64,000 nucleotides of DNA, from assembly GCF_900105455.1 (NCBI RefSeq), contig NZ_FNSF01000005.1, positions 1 through 64,000 on the forward strand, given 5' to 3'. Positions 56,897-64,000 of this stretch are shown one piece after another. The first letter of the stretch is position 1, and the number at the start of each line of letters is the position of its first letter. A program made the translations under genes and the position numbers. Source of the DNA: Tenacibaculum sp. MAR_2009_124 (GTDB lineage Bacteria > Bacteroidota > Bacteroidia > Flavobacteriales > Flavobacteriaceae). The notes below the pieces were generated by a model. It ran no database searches. It had not been told where the DNA came from and saw only the letters and a program-made list of their open reading frames with translations.

Positions 56897-57745
56897 TTAT
56901 CTTCTTCGTCTATGTCTCAAGGTTATTTCTCTTGTGTTTCCATCGGCATCTGTAATTGTAGCAATATTATCACACGATCCATCTCCAAAATCTAAGGTAT
57001 AATCATTTCCTCCTTTTGTTATTTCTACAATACCACTTACAATATACTTACAGGCATATTCTCTTCTTAACGGAGTTGTAATTGTTGCTTTAAAAAGCTC
57101 TCCATCTCTATTCACCGATTCCCAATACCCTGACATTAAGAATACATCATCTCCTCTATCATCCGTATCACTACCTTCAATCATTTCTTTCACTTTTTCT
57201 CCTTTTTTGGTAATAGTTTCCCCTGTAGATAAATTCACGGTAATATCAACTGCATACGATCTTTCAGGGTTACCATTTGGATTCTCTGTCATTTTTGAAA
57301 CAGACACAGATCCTTCAATTCCGTTATCGTTCACAGAAAAACCCTCAAATTCAATCAGTTTTGAGAAAGTTCCATCTACACGCGTGTATTCAATAATAAT
57401 TTTTCCTGCAAAAACTCGCCCTCTTCTTCCTTCACATCCGTCTCCAAAATCTAAGGTTACAATTTTCCCGTTTGCAGTTTCTTCAACAGTTCTTATTAAA
57501 CAATCTGGATGATTACTTGGAGGTGTATGTCCTCTTCCAGCTACTTCTGTTACCACAGCATCATCTTCAATTACGTCTTCTACATCTGAAGAATAATCAT
57601 CTGCCAAAACCACATTTTGAACTTCTTCCGTTGTTAAAGGGTCGTCTAGCACTAATTCTGAATCATTCGACCCACAAGAAGCCAATGTTAAAAAACCTAA
57701 AAACGAAAGGAAGTATACATTTCTTTTTACAAATCTTACAGTCAT
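56897..57745 (-). CDS. Putative lipoprotein, unknown function
   Basis: 282 aa with a lipoprotein signal (FLSFLGFLTLASCGSNDSE, lipobox Cys at about residue 24). The mature part has an acidic linker (DDYSSDVEDVIEDDAVV) and two similar halves: TLDFGDGCEGRRGRVFAGKI at about 95-114 and YTLDFGDGSCDNIATI near the C-terminus. This suggests an internal duplication of a beta-rich domain. Family not recognised. It would be anchored in the outer or inner membrane through the N-terminal Cys. It is flanked by two hairpins and is probably transcribed alone. Confidence 0.8.
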   Translation of the reverse strand: MTVRFVKRNVYFLSFLGFLTLASCGSNDSELVLDDPLTTEEVQNVVLADDYSSDVEDVIEDDAVVTEVAGRGHTPPSNHPDCLIRTVEETANGKIVTLDFGDGCEGRRGRVFAGKIIIEYTRVDGTFSKLIEFEGFSVNDNGIEGSVSVSKMTENPNGNPERSYAVDITVNLSTGETITKKGEKVKEMIEGSDTDDRGDDVFLMSGYWESVNRDGELFKATITTPLRREYACKYIVSGIVEITKGGNDYTLDFGDGSCDNIATITDADGNTREITLRHRRRR

Positions 57746-57884
57746 AATTTCTATTTTTTAAAAGTTAATCAGTCCTTTGACCTAAGAGTTCTAAAAAAGT
57801 TTTAAAAAAGTTTATTTTTTTGAAAAATGTTTTAATAAAGCCAACTATATGTTCAATATTTAAAACTACTTAATAGGATTAATA

Positions 57885-57929
57885 AAAACAAAGAGAGGCT
57901 TTTCATTTAGAAAGCCTCTCTTTGTTTTT
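57885..57929. terminator. Strong bidirectional terminator hairpin after nadD
   Basis: A 19-bp perfect stem (57885-57903 with 57911-57929; arms include AAAGAGAGGCTTT and AAAGCCTCTCTTT) with a 7-nt loop and A/T runs at both ends. It is 17 bp beyond the nadD stop and ends the leftward yicC-gmk-nadD unit. Confidence 0.88.
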
Positions 57930-57945
57930 TAATTAAGAATATTTC

Positions 57946-58533
57946 TTATTTCCTATAAAAACTCATGTCATCGACATACTTCCAAACGGCATTCGAAAGC
58001 ATTGGCCTTACAGACTTCCCCTCTTTAACTCCATTTCTTATCATGGTAGATGATATCTCTACAATAGGAGCTTTTACTGGATGAATTTTTTGATGATTAT
58101 CAAATTGTGTTTCGATAACACCTTCTGAAATTCTTGGATATACATACACATGGTAATCATCTAAAATAGCCTCATAATTTTTCCATTTATGAAAACTTTT
58201 TAGATTATCCTCTCCCATGATCAAGTTAAACGTCTTATCTGGATACTTTTCGGAAAGTTGTGTAAGTGTATTAATTGTATAATTAGGTTGAGGCAGTTTA
58301 AATTCAAAATCTGATGGCTTAATTTTATCGTATTCTTGAGTTGCCAAGTACACCATTTCTAATCGATGGTGATTGTCAAGCAAGGAACTCTTCTTCTTAA
58401 AAGGATTGTGAGGTGTTACCATCATCCATATTTCATCCAAGTCAGAATTTTCAACCATATGATTCGCTATAATCAAATGTCCCACATGAATAGGATTAAA
58501 GGTTCCAAAATATAACCCAATTTTCTTGTTCAT
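57946..58533 (-). CDS. nadD: Nicotinate-nucleotide adenylyltransferase
   Basis: 195 aa, the usual NadD length. The nucleotidyltransferase motif is FGTFNPIHVGHL with HxGH (about residues 16-20), and the C-terminal signature is ISSTMIRNGVKEGKSV (about 158-173). NadD transfers AMP from ATP to nicotinate mononucleotide, giving deamido-NAD in NAD synthesis. The start overlaps the gmk stop by one base (TAATG), so translation is coupled, and the order yicC-gmk-nadD is common in Bacteroidota. It is followed by a strong terminator. Confidence 0.95.
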   Translation of the reverse strand: MNKKIGLYFGTFNPIHVGHLIIANHMVENSDLDEIWMMVTPHNPFKKKSSLLDNHHRLEMVYLATQEYDKIKPSDFEFKLPQPNYTINTLTQLSEKYPDKTFNLIMGEDNLKSFHKWKNYEAILDDYHVYVYPRISEGVIETQFDNHQKIHPVKAPIVEISSTMIRNGVKEGKSVRPMLSNAVWKYVDDMSFYRK

Positions 58534-59141
58534 TATTTACTTTCTTCTTTTTTAACTGACTTTAACCCCAAGAATTCATCCACTAAATCTTCAGCATCTT
58601 GAAGAGCCACTTCTAAATCGTAGTTCTTGATAATTTTATCAAATTCTGGAGCTTTACTAAATTCAATCGGAGCTTTCGCGACTCTAGCAGCTATTTTCTC
58701 TTTACTTTCCTCTCCTCTTTTCTTTAACCTTCTAATTAACTCGTTAATATCTGGAGGTTTTACAAATACCGCTAGTGTTTGTTCAGGAAACTTCTCTTTA
58801 ACTCTCAATCCGCCAACTACATCAATATCAAAAATAACATGCTTTCCTTGAGCCCAAATTCGTTCAACCTCGGTTTTTAGAGTTCCGTAAAAATTATCTA
58901 TATAAACTTCTTCCCACTCTAAAAACTCTTCATTTTTTATCTTATTCTTAAACTCTTTTGTAGAAATAAAATAATAATCTTCTCCATCTTCTTCATTACT
59001 TCTCGGCTCTCTTGAAGTTGCTGAAATTGAAAATTCAAGATTAAACCGTTCTTGAGCCAATAGATGACGAACAATTGTAGTTTTCCCCGAACCAGAAGGG
59101 GCTGAAAATACAAATAATTTACCCTGAAAATCTTTCGTCAT
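58533..59141 (-). CDS. gmk: Guanylate kinase
   Basis: 202 aa of normal length. The P-loop is SAPSGSGKTTIVRHLL (about residues 13-28), the GMP-binding region SATSREPRSNEEDGEDYYFI (about 41-60), and the later motifs include VIFDIDVVGGLRVK and VKPPDINELIRRLKKRGEES. It phosphorylates GMP to GDP. It lies 3 bp after the yicC-type gene and overlaps nadD by one base, so it is the middle gene of a tight operon. Assignment is firm. Confidence 0.97.
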   Translation of the reverse strand: MTKDFQGKLFVFSAPSGSGKTTIVRHLLAQERFNLEFSISATSREPRSNEEDGEDYYFISTKEFKNKIKNEEFLEWEEVYIDNFYGTLKTEVERIWAQGKHVIFDIDVVGGLRVKEKFPEQTLAVFVKPPDINELIRRLKKRGEESKEKIAARVAKAPIEFSKAPEFDKIIKNYDLEVALQDAEDLVDEFLGLKSVKKEESK

Positions 59142-59144
59142 TCT

Positions 59145-60011
59145 TTATAATATATTTAAAATTTGTTCTTTTATTTTTTCTAATTCGTCTTTCATTTGTA
59201 TCACAACTTTCTGAACTGGTGCATAATTTGCTTTTGATCCTGTTGTATTCACCTCTCTTCCTATTTCCTGAACAATAAATCCTAATTTTTTACCATTAGA
59301 ATCTGGTGTTGCTAATTGCTCTAGGAAGTAATCCAAGTGATTCGCTAAACGAACTTTTTCCTCATTAATATCTAACTTCTCTAAATAATAAATAAGTTCT
59401 TGCTCAAACCTATTTTCATCTACTTCTGCTTGAAGTTCAGACAACGCTTTTTTCAAACGAGCTTTTACATACTCAATTCTCTCGGTGTCAAGCTTCTCTA
59501 CTTCAACTAAACCTTGTTTGATATTTGCTATTCTTTGCTTAAAATCTTCTTCTAAAGACTTTGCTTCATCTATTCTATATTGAACAATTTCCTTTACAGC
59601 ACTATCAATACCAGCTTCAATTTGCTTCCACTCATTTTCATCTAATTCCTCTCTTTCTGTTTTTAAAGCATCTGGCATTTTTATTGCCATATGAAGTAAT
59701 TCAAGATCATCACTTGTTCCGGACTGAACAATATTCCTTAACTGATCCATGTACTCATTAACAACTCCTTTATTTACTTTGGTTGAAGTTTCGTCAGCTG
59801 TTATTTCCACAAAAATTGAAAAATCTATTTTCCCTCTTACTAAACTACTTGCTAAACCTTTTCTTACTTTAAGTTCTTTCTCTTTATAGTAAGAAGGCAT
59901 ACGCGCGTTTAAGTCTAATGTCTTACTATTCAGTGATTTTATTTCTATTGTCACTTTTTTTGTAGGTAATTGTAAAATAGATTTACCATACCCAGTCATT
60001 GAATGGATCAT
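59145..60011 (-). CDS. YicC/YloC family endoribonuclease
   Basis: 288 aa, the normal family length. The conserved opening is MIHSMTGYGKSILQLPTKKV (MTGYG motif), followed by IEIKSLNSKTLDLNARMPSY (about residues 22-41). The C-terminal DUF1732-type signature includes LGFIVQEIGREVNTTGSKAN (about 248-267). YicC of E. coli is reported as a ribonuclease acting on small RNA, and family members sit beside gmk in many bacteria, as here. It is probably the first gene of the yicC-gmk-nadD operon. Functional transfer to this organism is by family only. Confidence 0.95.
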   Translation of the reverse strand: MIHSMTGYGKSILQLPTKKVTIEIKSLNSKTLDLNARMPSYYKEKELKVRKGLASSLVRGKIDFSIFVEITADETSTKVNKGVVNEYMDQLRNIVQSGTSDDLELLHMAIKMPDALKTEREELDENEWKQIEAGIDSAVKEIVQYRIDEAKSLEEDFKQRIANIKQGLVEVEKLDTERIEYVKARLKKALSELQAEVDENRFEQELIYYLEKLDINEEKVRLANHLDYFLEQLATPDSNGKKLGFIVQEIGREVNTTGSKANYAPVQKVVIQMKDELEKIKEQILNIL

Positions 60012-60042
60012 AATTTCAATTTTATTGGGTGCAAAGATACAC

Positions 60043-60942
60043 TTATTTATCAGTTGTTACCTTCGCCCGCTTGGTAACTAAATATACTCCTATGAATATA
60101 AGTGCTGTTGCCAAAATTTTAATGACATTTAACACATCACTCCCTACAAATAGGGCGTATATAGTTGCGATAACTGGTTGCATATAAATAAACACGCTAA
60201 CTGTTGTTGGTTTTAATCTTGACAAAGCAAATAAGTTGAATAAATATGTTATACAAGTTGTGAATATTACAACAAAACCAATTTTCAAATATATGTTTGT
60301 AGGCACTATTTGCCATGATACTTCAGATAACTCTTCCCATCCGAAAGGTAAAACCATAAGAAACCCAAAGAGGTATAGCCATTTTACAAAAACAATAGGA
60401 TTATATTTCTGAATAACATCTCGTACAATTACTAAATACATTCCATAGGAAGCAGCGTTTACAAACACAAGAAGATTGCCTATCATAATATTTCTAGCAT
60501 CTCCTCCCCCTGAATTTCCATAAAGAATTAATATTATCGCCCCGACCAAACCTATTACTACTCCAGCAATTTTCCTGAGAAATAACTTTTCTTTTAGAAT
60601 TATACTCGCAAAAATCATAACAAGTATTGGCGTAGTTACCATCATTACAGAAGCACTAATTGGCGTAGTATAACTTAATCCTTTAAAAAAGGTTAACATA
60701 TTTAAAGCAATTCCGAAGAAAGAAGCCATTATAATTCGTTTAAAATCCTTTTTTTCGATTGATTCTTTTTTAATAAAAAGACCAAGTATCCAAAAAACGG
60801 TAACGGCTCCACCCACTCTTAAAAGTATAAACCCATAAGGTTTAATATAAGTAGGCATTACTTCTTTTGCTACAGTGAATGTAATTCCATAAATAATAGT
60901 AGCGATTGATGTCGCAATTAATGCTAATATTCTTGAATTCAT
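60043..60942 (-). CDS. EamA/DMT-superfamily transporter
   Basis: 299 aa with about ten membrane spans in two repeated EamA halves. The first runs from IATSIATIIYGITFTVAKEV to about residue 140, the second from NLLVFVNAASYGMYLVIVRD to the end, where LKPTTVSVFIYMQPVIATIY lies. Members export amino acids or metabolites, but the substrate cannot be read from sequence. It lies 31 bp before the yicC start in the same direction, so read-through is possible. It is divergent from the NRPS gene, with about 700 bp between them, most of which belongs to the NRPS leader. Confidence 0.92.
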   Translation of the reverse strand: MNSRILALIATSIATIIYGITFTVAKEVMPTYIKPYGFILLRVGGAVTVFWILGLFIKKESIEKKDFKRIIMASFFGIALNMLTFFKGLSYTTPISASVMMVTTPILVMIFASIILKEKLFLRKIAGVVIGLVGAIILILYGNSGGGDARNIMIGNLLVFVNAASYGMYLVIVRDVIQKYNPIVFVKWLYLFGFLMVLPFGWEELSEVSWQIVPTNIYLKIGFVVIFTTCITYLFNLFALSRLKPTTVSVFIYMQPVIATIYALFVGSDVLNVIKILATALIFIGVYLVTKRAKVTTDK

Positions 60943-61179
60943 TATTTACTTTAATTAAGGTTGCAAAGATGAGGAAATATTAATCATCACTTTTCAAATT
61001 CTCATAAAAAAAGATTTCAATTATTCGTTTGAAACTTAAGCCCAACTGTCATAAAGTTCAGTTAAAAATTAGTTAAATAAGCGAGAGTTAAAAAAGGTTA
61101 AAAACTGTAAAACAACCCATTAACTTGGGCTTAACGAATCCTTAATTTGCATTCTGTCTTTTTATATTTTAAAGATTTG

Positions 61180-61187
61180 TAAATTTG
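61180..61187 (+). promoter_or_regulatory. Candidate -7 box of the NRPS promoter
   Basis: TAAATTTG matches the TAnnTTTG element of Bacteroidota promoters. A TTTG at 61146-61149 is 30 bp upstream, longer than the usual spacer, so the -33 element is uncertain. Transcription from here would include the Phe-rich mini-ORF and the folded leader. Confidence 0.35.
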
Positions 61188-61280
61188 CTAAGCAATCAAT
61201 TTTTAAGCTATTTAAATGGCAAAAACAGATTGTAAATAAGAAAACAAATCAACCAAACCAAATAAGAGTTTTTTGAAAAA

Positions 61281-61331
61281 ATGAATGATCTAAAAGAGAA
61301 TAATTTTATTTTCTTTTTCTTGTTTTTTTAA
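61281..61331 (+). CDS. Phe-rich leader peptide, attenuator-like
   Basis: A 16-codon ORF reads MNDLKENNFIFFFLFF and stops at TAA (61329-61331). Six of its last eight residues are Phe, using both TTT and TTC. The layout resembles the pheL leader peptide, where ribosome stalling on Phe codons controls a downstream terminator. It lies 320 bp ahead of the NRPS start in the same direction. The T-rich tract could make Phe by chance, so translation is unproven. Confidence 0.45.
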   Translation: MNDLKENNFIFFFLFF

Positions 61332-61365
61332 TTACTCTTAAACATGTTAACCAAACTTAACTAAA

Positions 61366-61482
61366 ATGCAAGGGAAAATAACAATGAGCCTAATCCAAGG
61401 AGGGGGATATATAGGATTATTAGTTACCAACAAACTCCAAACGCAGGAAAAACTCACTCGTAAAATCTGCAATTCAAGCTAA
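61366..61482 (+). CDS. Small ORF in the NRPS leader (38 aa), doubtful
   Basis: Reads MQGKITMSLIQGGGYIGLLV and 18 more residues before TAA at 61480-61482. It lies between the Phe-rich mini-ORF and the folded element. It has no recognised family and no clear ribosome site. It may be a second leader ORF, a small peptide or chance. Confidence 0.25.
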   Translation: MQGKITMSLIQGGGYIGLLVTNKLQTQEKLTRKICNSS

Positions 61483-61555
61483 ATAATAAGCAATCTGACT
61501 TAATTCAGGTTACTACTATTTCATTCAACATACTTTAATCTTTTACCTTAAACCT

Positions 61556-61630
61556 AAGGTATAGGGCTCCTGTTCTGTTATATGAACTTTTAAGAGGAAG
61601 TTTTTACATCCTCCTGAAAGCCTATACCTT
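61556..61630 (+). promoter_or_regulatory. Three-way-junction RNA element before the NRPS start
   Basis: A 12-bp closing stem (61556-61565 and 61567-61568 with 61619-61630, one bulged G) encloses two hairpins. One is GTTC/GAAC (61572-61575 with 61584-61587), the other GAGGA/TCCTC (61594-61598 with 61609-61613). The 3' side is followed by TTATTATTA and the start codon is 20 bp on. It could be an aptamer, an attenuator stem or a ribosome-site mask. No known riboswitch class was recognised by eye. Confidence 0.5.
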
Positions 61631-61650
61631 TTATTATTACTCTATTAATA

Positions 61651-64000
61651 ATGGAAATTCAACCAAAAATCAACCTGCATCTAGCACAGCAAGATGTATT
61701 TTATTCACAATTATTAAACCCAGATAGTTCTTTATACAATATCGGAGGTTATGTAATTTTTAAAGGCGATTTCAAGACAAACTATTTTAAATCTGCTTTA
61801 CAAAAAGTACCGTCAGTATTTGACATTTTCAATCTAGAATTCGATTTTTCAAATAGTATTCCTAATTTTTCCCCTAAACAATCTATTACTAAAATTGATC
61901 TTGAAGAATTTGATTTTTCTAATGAATTAACACCTCAAGATTCCGCTAAAGAATGGATGCAATCAGAGTTCAACAAACCTTTTGACATATATGGAAATAA
62001 ACTATTTCAAAACGTCCTTATAAAAATTAGTGAGGACGAATTTTGGTGGTTCATGCGCTATCATCACTTAATTACTGATGGCTACGGTTGTTCTATCAAA
62101 GTCAACTATGTTATTGATGAATACGAATTACTAGTAAATAATAAGCCTTCCGAAAACACTGAATTTCCAAAATATTTTGACATAGCGCAAAAAAACAACG
62201 AATATCTTAACTCTAAGCAATACGAGAGAGATGCCGAATATTGGAAGGAAAAATTTACCACTATTCCCAAATCAGTATTTCAAAAAAAATTCGAGAATCG
62301 AACTCTAAATGCAGGAAGGTACTCCATCTCAATTTCCGATTCAGATAGGAACATCATTAATGCACTTACTGCAAAAACATCTGCCAATTTAGCGCAATTT
62401 AGCATTGCCGCACTTTCAATATATTTTGGAAAAACTCTTAATCAAAAAGACTTTACCATTGGTGTGCCTACGCATAACCGCGGTAGTAGAGTAGAAAGAA
62501 AAACTCTTGGTATGTTTTCTAGCATTCTTCCTTACAAAGGTCACTATGATGACAGGCAAACTTTAGCTGAGCTTTTGACCAACATAAAACAAGAGCAAAG
62601 AAAGGATTATCGTCATAGATTATATCCAACATCTCATATAAACAGGTCACTAAACCTTTTATCTGAAGACAAACTACAACTTTTTGATATTACCGTAAAC
62701 TACGAGTTTTTCAAACTCTCAAGAACTATCAATGATAGTTTAAAGTCATTTTCTAAAAATGTAACGTGTACCGAAGAAGTCTCGAGCCCGATTTCATTCA
62801 GATGGTCGGACTACGGTTCGGAAGTTCCTTTAATATTAAATATCGACTATAAAAAGGAATATTTCGAGCAACAGGAAATAGAACTGATAGCTGAACGTTT
62901 TTTATATATTATTCGACAGTTTAATATTTCTCTTGATGCACCTGTAAAGAACATTTCTGTTATTCCTGAAAATGAGTTACAGCAATTACTTCATAAGTTT
63001 AATGATTCAACATATGAGCTTCCCACAAACAAAACTATCCTGGATTTCTTTGAAGAACAAGCATTTGCAACACCTGATAATATTGCTCTAATTCATAATG
63101 ATAGACAACTTACTTATGAAGAGCTAAACAATCGAGCAAATCAACTTGCTAATTTCCTCAAGTACAAAGGAGTTCAATCAAATGATATTATTGGGCTGCT
63201 CTCTGAGAAAACCTTTGAAATGCTAATTGGTGTTTTAGGAATTTTAAAAGCCAACGCTGCTTATGTTCCTATATCGCCTGACTACCCAAAACAGAGAATC
63301 GATTTTATTATTGAGAATACTCAAATTGATATTTTACTTCACACTTCTGATACTTTTCTCAAAAAAGAAGAGCTACTAACAGTCAATTTAAAAAAAGATT
63401 GGAACGAAATTTCTACTTTTTCAAGAACCAATATTGAAAGAATTGAAAACACTGATAGTTTAGCTTATGTAATTTATACCTCAGGTACTACAGGAACTCC
63501 AAAAGGGGTTATGGTACAGCATAACTCGCTTAGTAATTATATACAATATCAATCACAACTTTTTAATTTCAGCTCAAATGAACATGTTCTTCAATTCTCG
63601 AACTTTATTTTTGATGCTTCTATTGAGCAGTTTTTCTTAGCTCTAACGAATGGCGCAACCCTTGTATTGCCATCAAAAAATGATATTCTTGATACAGAGA
63701 AGTTGCATATACTTATAAAAGACAAAAATGTAACTCATCTTCATGCTACTCCAAGTTACTTACAACAATTAAATAACTTGGACGAATGCCTTGAACTGAA
63801 AAGAGTTATTTCTGGTGGAGAAGTTTGTTCCTTAAGCCTAGCAAAGAGAATACCAGCCAATATAGATTTCTATAACAAATATGGACCTACAGAAGCAACG
63901 ATATCGGTTACCGAACACAAATTTGATCCAAAATTAGATAAGGCACCTGTGCTTCCAATTGGACGTCCGATTGCGCATATGGAAGTCTATATTTTAAATA
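61651..64000 (+). CDS. Non-ribosomal peptide synthetase, condensation and adenylation domains, runs off right edge
   Basis: Open for 783 codons from the ATG at 61651 with no stop before the edge. A condensation domain fills about residues 5-435, with the catalytic HHLITDG at 138-144 and GVPTHNRGSRVERKTLGMFS (about 271). An adenylation domain begins near 450 (TYEELNNRANQLANFL), has the A3 core YTSGTTGTPKG at 609-619, FDASIEQF, and NKYGPTEATI near 742. Pocket positions read by alignment to GrsA are D-A-E-H-I-G-K-I-S, which is not the Phe pattern. Glu at the third position is found in some Lys- or Orn-activating domains, so a basic substrate is a guess. Starting with a condensation domain suggests either acylation of the first residue or an upstream partner protein. 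Confidence 0.93.
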   Translation, partial: MEIQPKINLHLAQQDVFYSQLLNPDSSLYNIGGYVIFKGDFKTNYFKSALQKVPSVFDIFNLEFDFSNSIPNFSPKQSITKIDLEEFDFSNELTPQDSAKEWMQSEFNKPFDIYGNKLFQNVLIKISEDEFWWFMRYHHLITDGYGCSIKVNYVIDEYELLVNNKPSENTEFPKYFDIAQKNNEYLNSKQYERDAEYWKEKFTTIPKSVFQKKFENRTLNAGRYSISISDSDRNIINALTAKTSANLAQFSIAALSIYFGKTLNQKDFTIGVPTHNRGSRVERKTLGMFSSILPYKGHYDDRQTLAELLTNIKQEQRKDYRHRLYPTSHINRSLNLLSEDKLQLFDITVNYEFFKLSRTINDSLKSFSKNVTCTEEVSSPISFRWSDYGSEVPLILNIDYKKEYFEQQEIELIAERFLYIIRQFNISLDAPVKNISVIPENELQQLLHKFNDSTYELPTNKTILDFFEEQAFATPDNIALIHNDRQLTYEELNNRANQLANFLKYKGVQSNDIIGLLSEKTFEMLIGVLGILKANAAYVPISPDYPKQRIDFIIENTQIDILLHTSDTFLKKEELLTVNLKKDWNEISTFSRTNIERIENTDSLAYVIYTSGTTGTPKGVMVQHNSLSNYIQYQSQLFNFSSNEHVLQFSNFIFDASIEQFFLALTNGATLVLPSKNDILDTEKLHILIKDKNVTHLHATPSYLQQLNNLDECLELKRVISGGEVCSLSLAKRIPANIDFYNKYGPTEATISVTEHKFDPKLDKAPVLPIGRPIAHMEVYILN

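Overview
The window looks like a chromosomal stretch from a marine member of the Flavobacteriaceae (Bacteroidota). The evidence is AT-rich DNA, weak ribosome binding sites, a promoter of the TTTG / TAnnTTTG type (17574-17606), two giant secreted adhesin-like genes, a type IX secretion (T9SS) type B C-terminal sorting domain, a PorP/SprF protein with an OmpA partner, and typical Bacteroidota families (GH3-like, DUF4097-like, ECF sigma cassettes). No rRNA, tRNA, CRISPR array, insertion sequence or phage gene was seen. Genus cannot be decided from the sequence alone.

Layout: (i) 1-15864, minus strand: a giant secreted protein. It has a signal peptide, an N-terminal domain, mixed beta-sandwich and thrombospondin type 3 (TSP3) blocks, 17 Calx-beta repeats (354 bp each), then an array of Cys-containing TSP3 units (72 bp each) that runs off the left edge. 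A one-base insertion near 168-171 breaks the frame. (ii) 15865-24808: a long non-coding leader region, a TerB/DnaJ co-chaperone, a bacilliredoxin, an Lrp/AsnC regulator with a HupE/UreJ-like membrane protein, dCMP deaminase with an S41 protease, and an ECF sigma / anti-sigma / two DUF4097-like cassette. (iii) 25156-28840: a small unknown gene, a class A beta-lactamase-like hydrolase, a small secreted protein, and a YCII/DGPF protein with an ECF42-type sigma factor. (iv) 28905-49632, minus strand: a T9SS adhesin operon. A second giant paralog of about 5,909 aa (split by a one-base C-tract contraction at 45404-45408) is followed by SprF and an OmpA-family protein with PD40 repeats. (v) 49633-60942: a second long leader region, MOSC, GH3-like and M23 peptidase genes, an outer-membrane-like protein, an ECF sigma cassette, a lipoprotein, then yicC-gmk-nadD and an EamA transporter. 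(vi) 60943-64000: a regulatory leader with a Phe-rich mini-ORF and a foldable three-way junction, then a partial non-ribosomal peptide synthetase (NRPS; condensation plus adenylation) that runs off the right edge.

How it fits together: the two giant genes share their start, signal peptide, N-terminal domain, several internal modules and a roughly 600-700 bp upstream region, so gene and control region were duplicated together. The intact downstream set (giant protein, SprF, OmpA) follows the SprB/SprF logic of cell-surface adhesins exported by the T9SS. The most notable signals are the two single-base frame breaks inside highly repetitive adhesin genes (phase switching, decay or assembly error), recent repeat homogenisation, the conserved paralogous leader with a covarying inverted repeat, and the attenuator-like leader of the NRPS.
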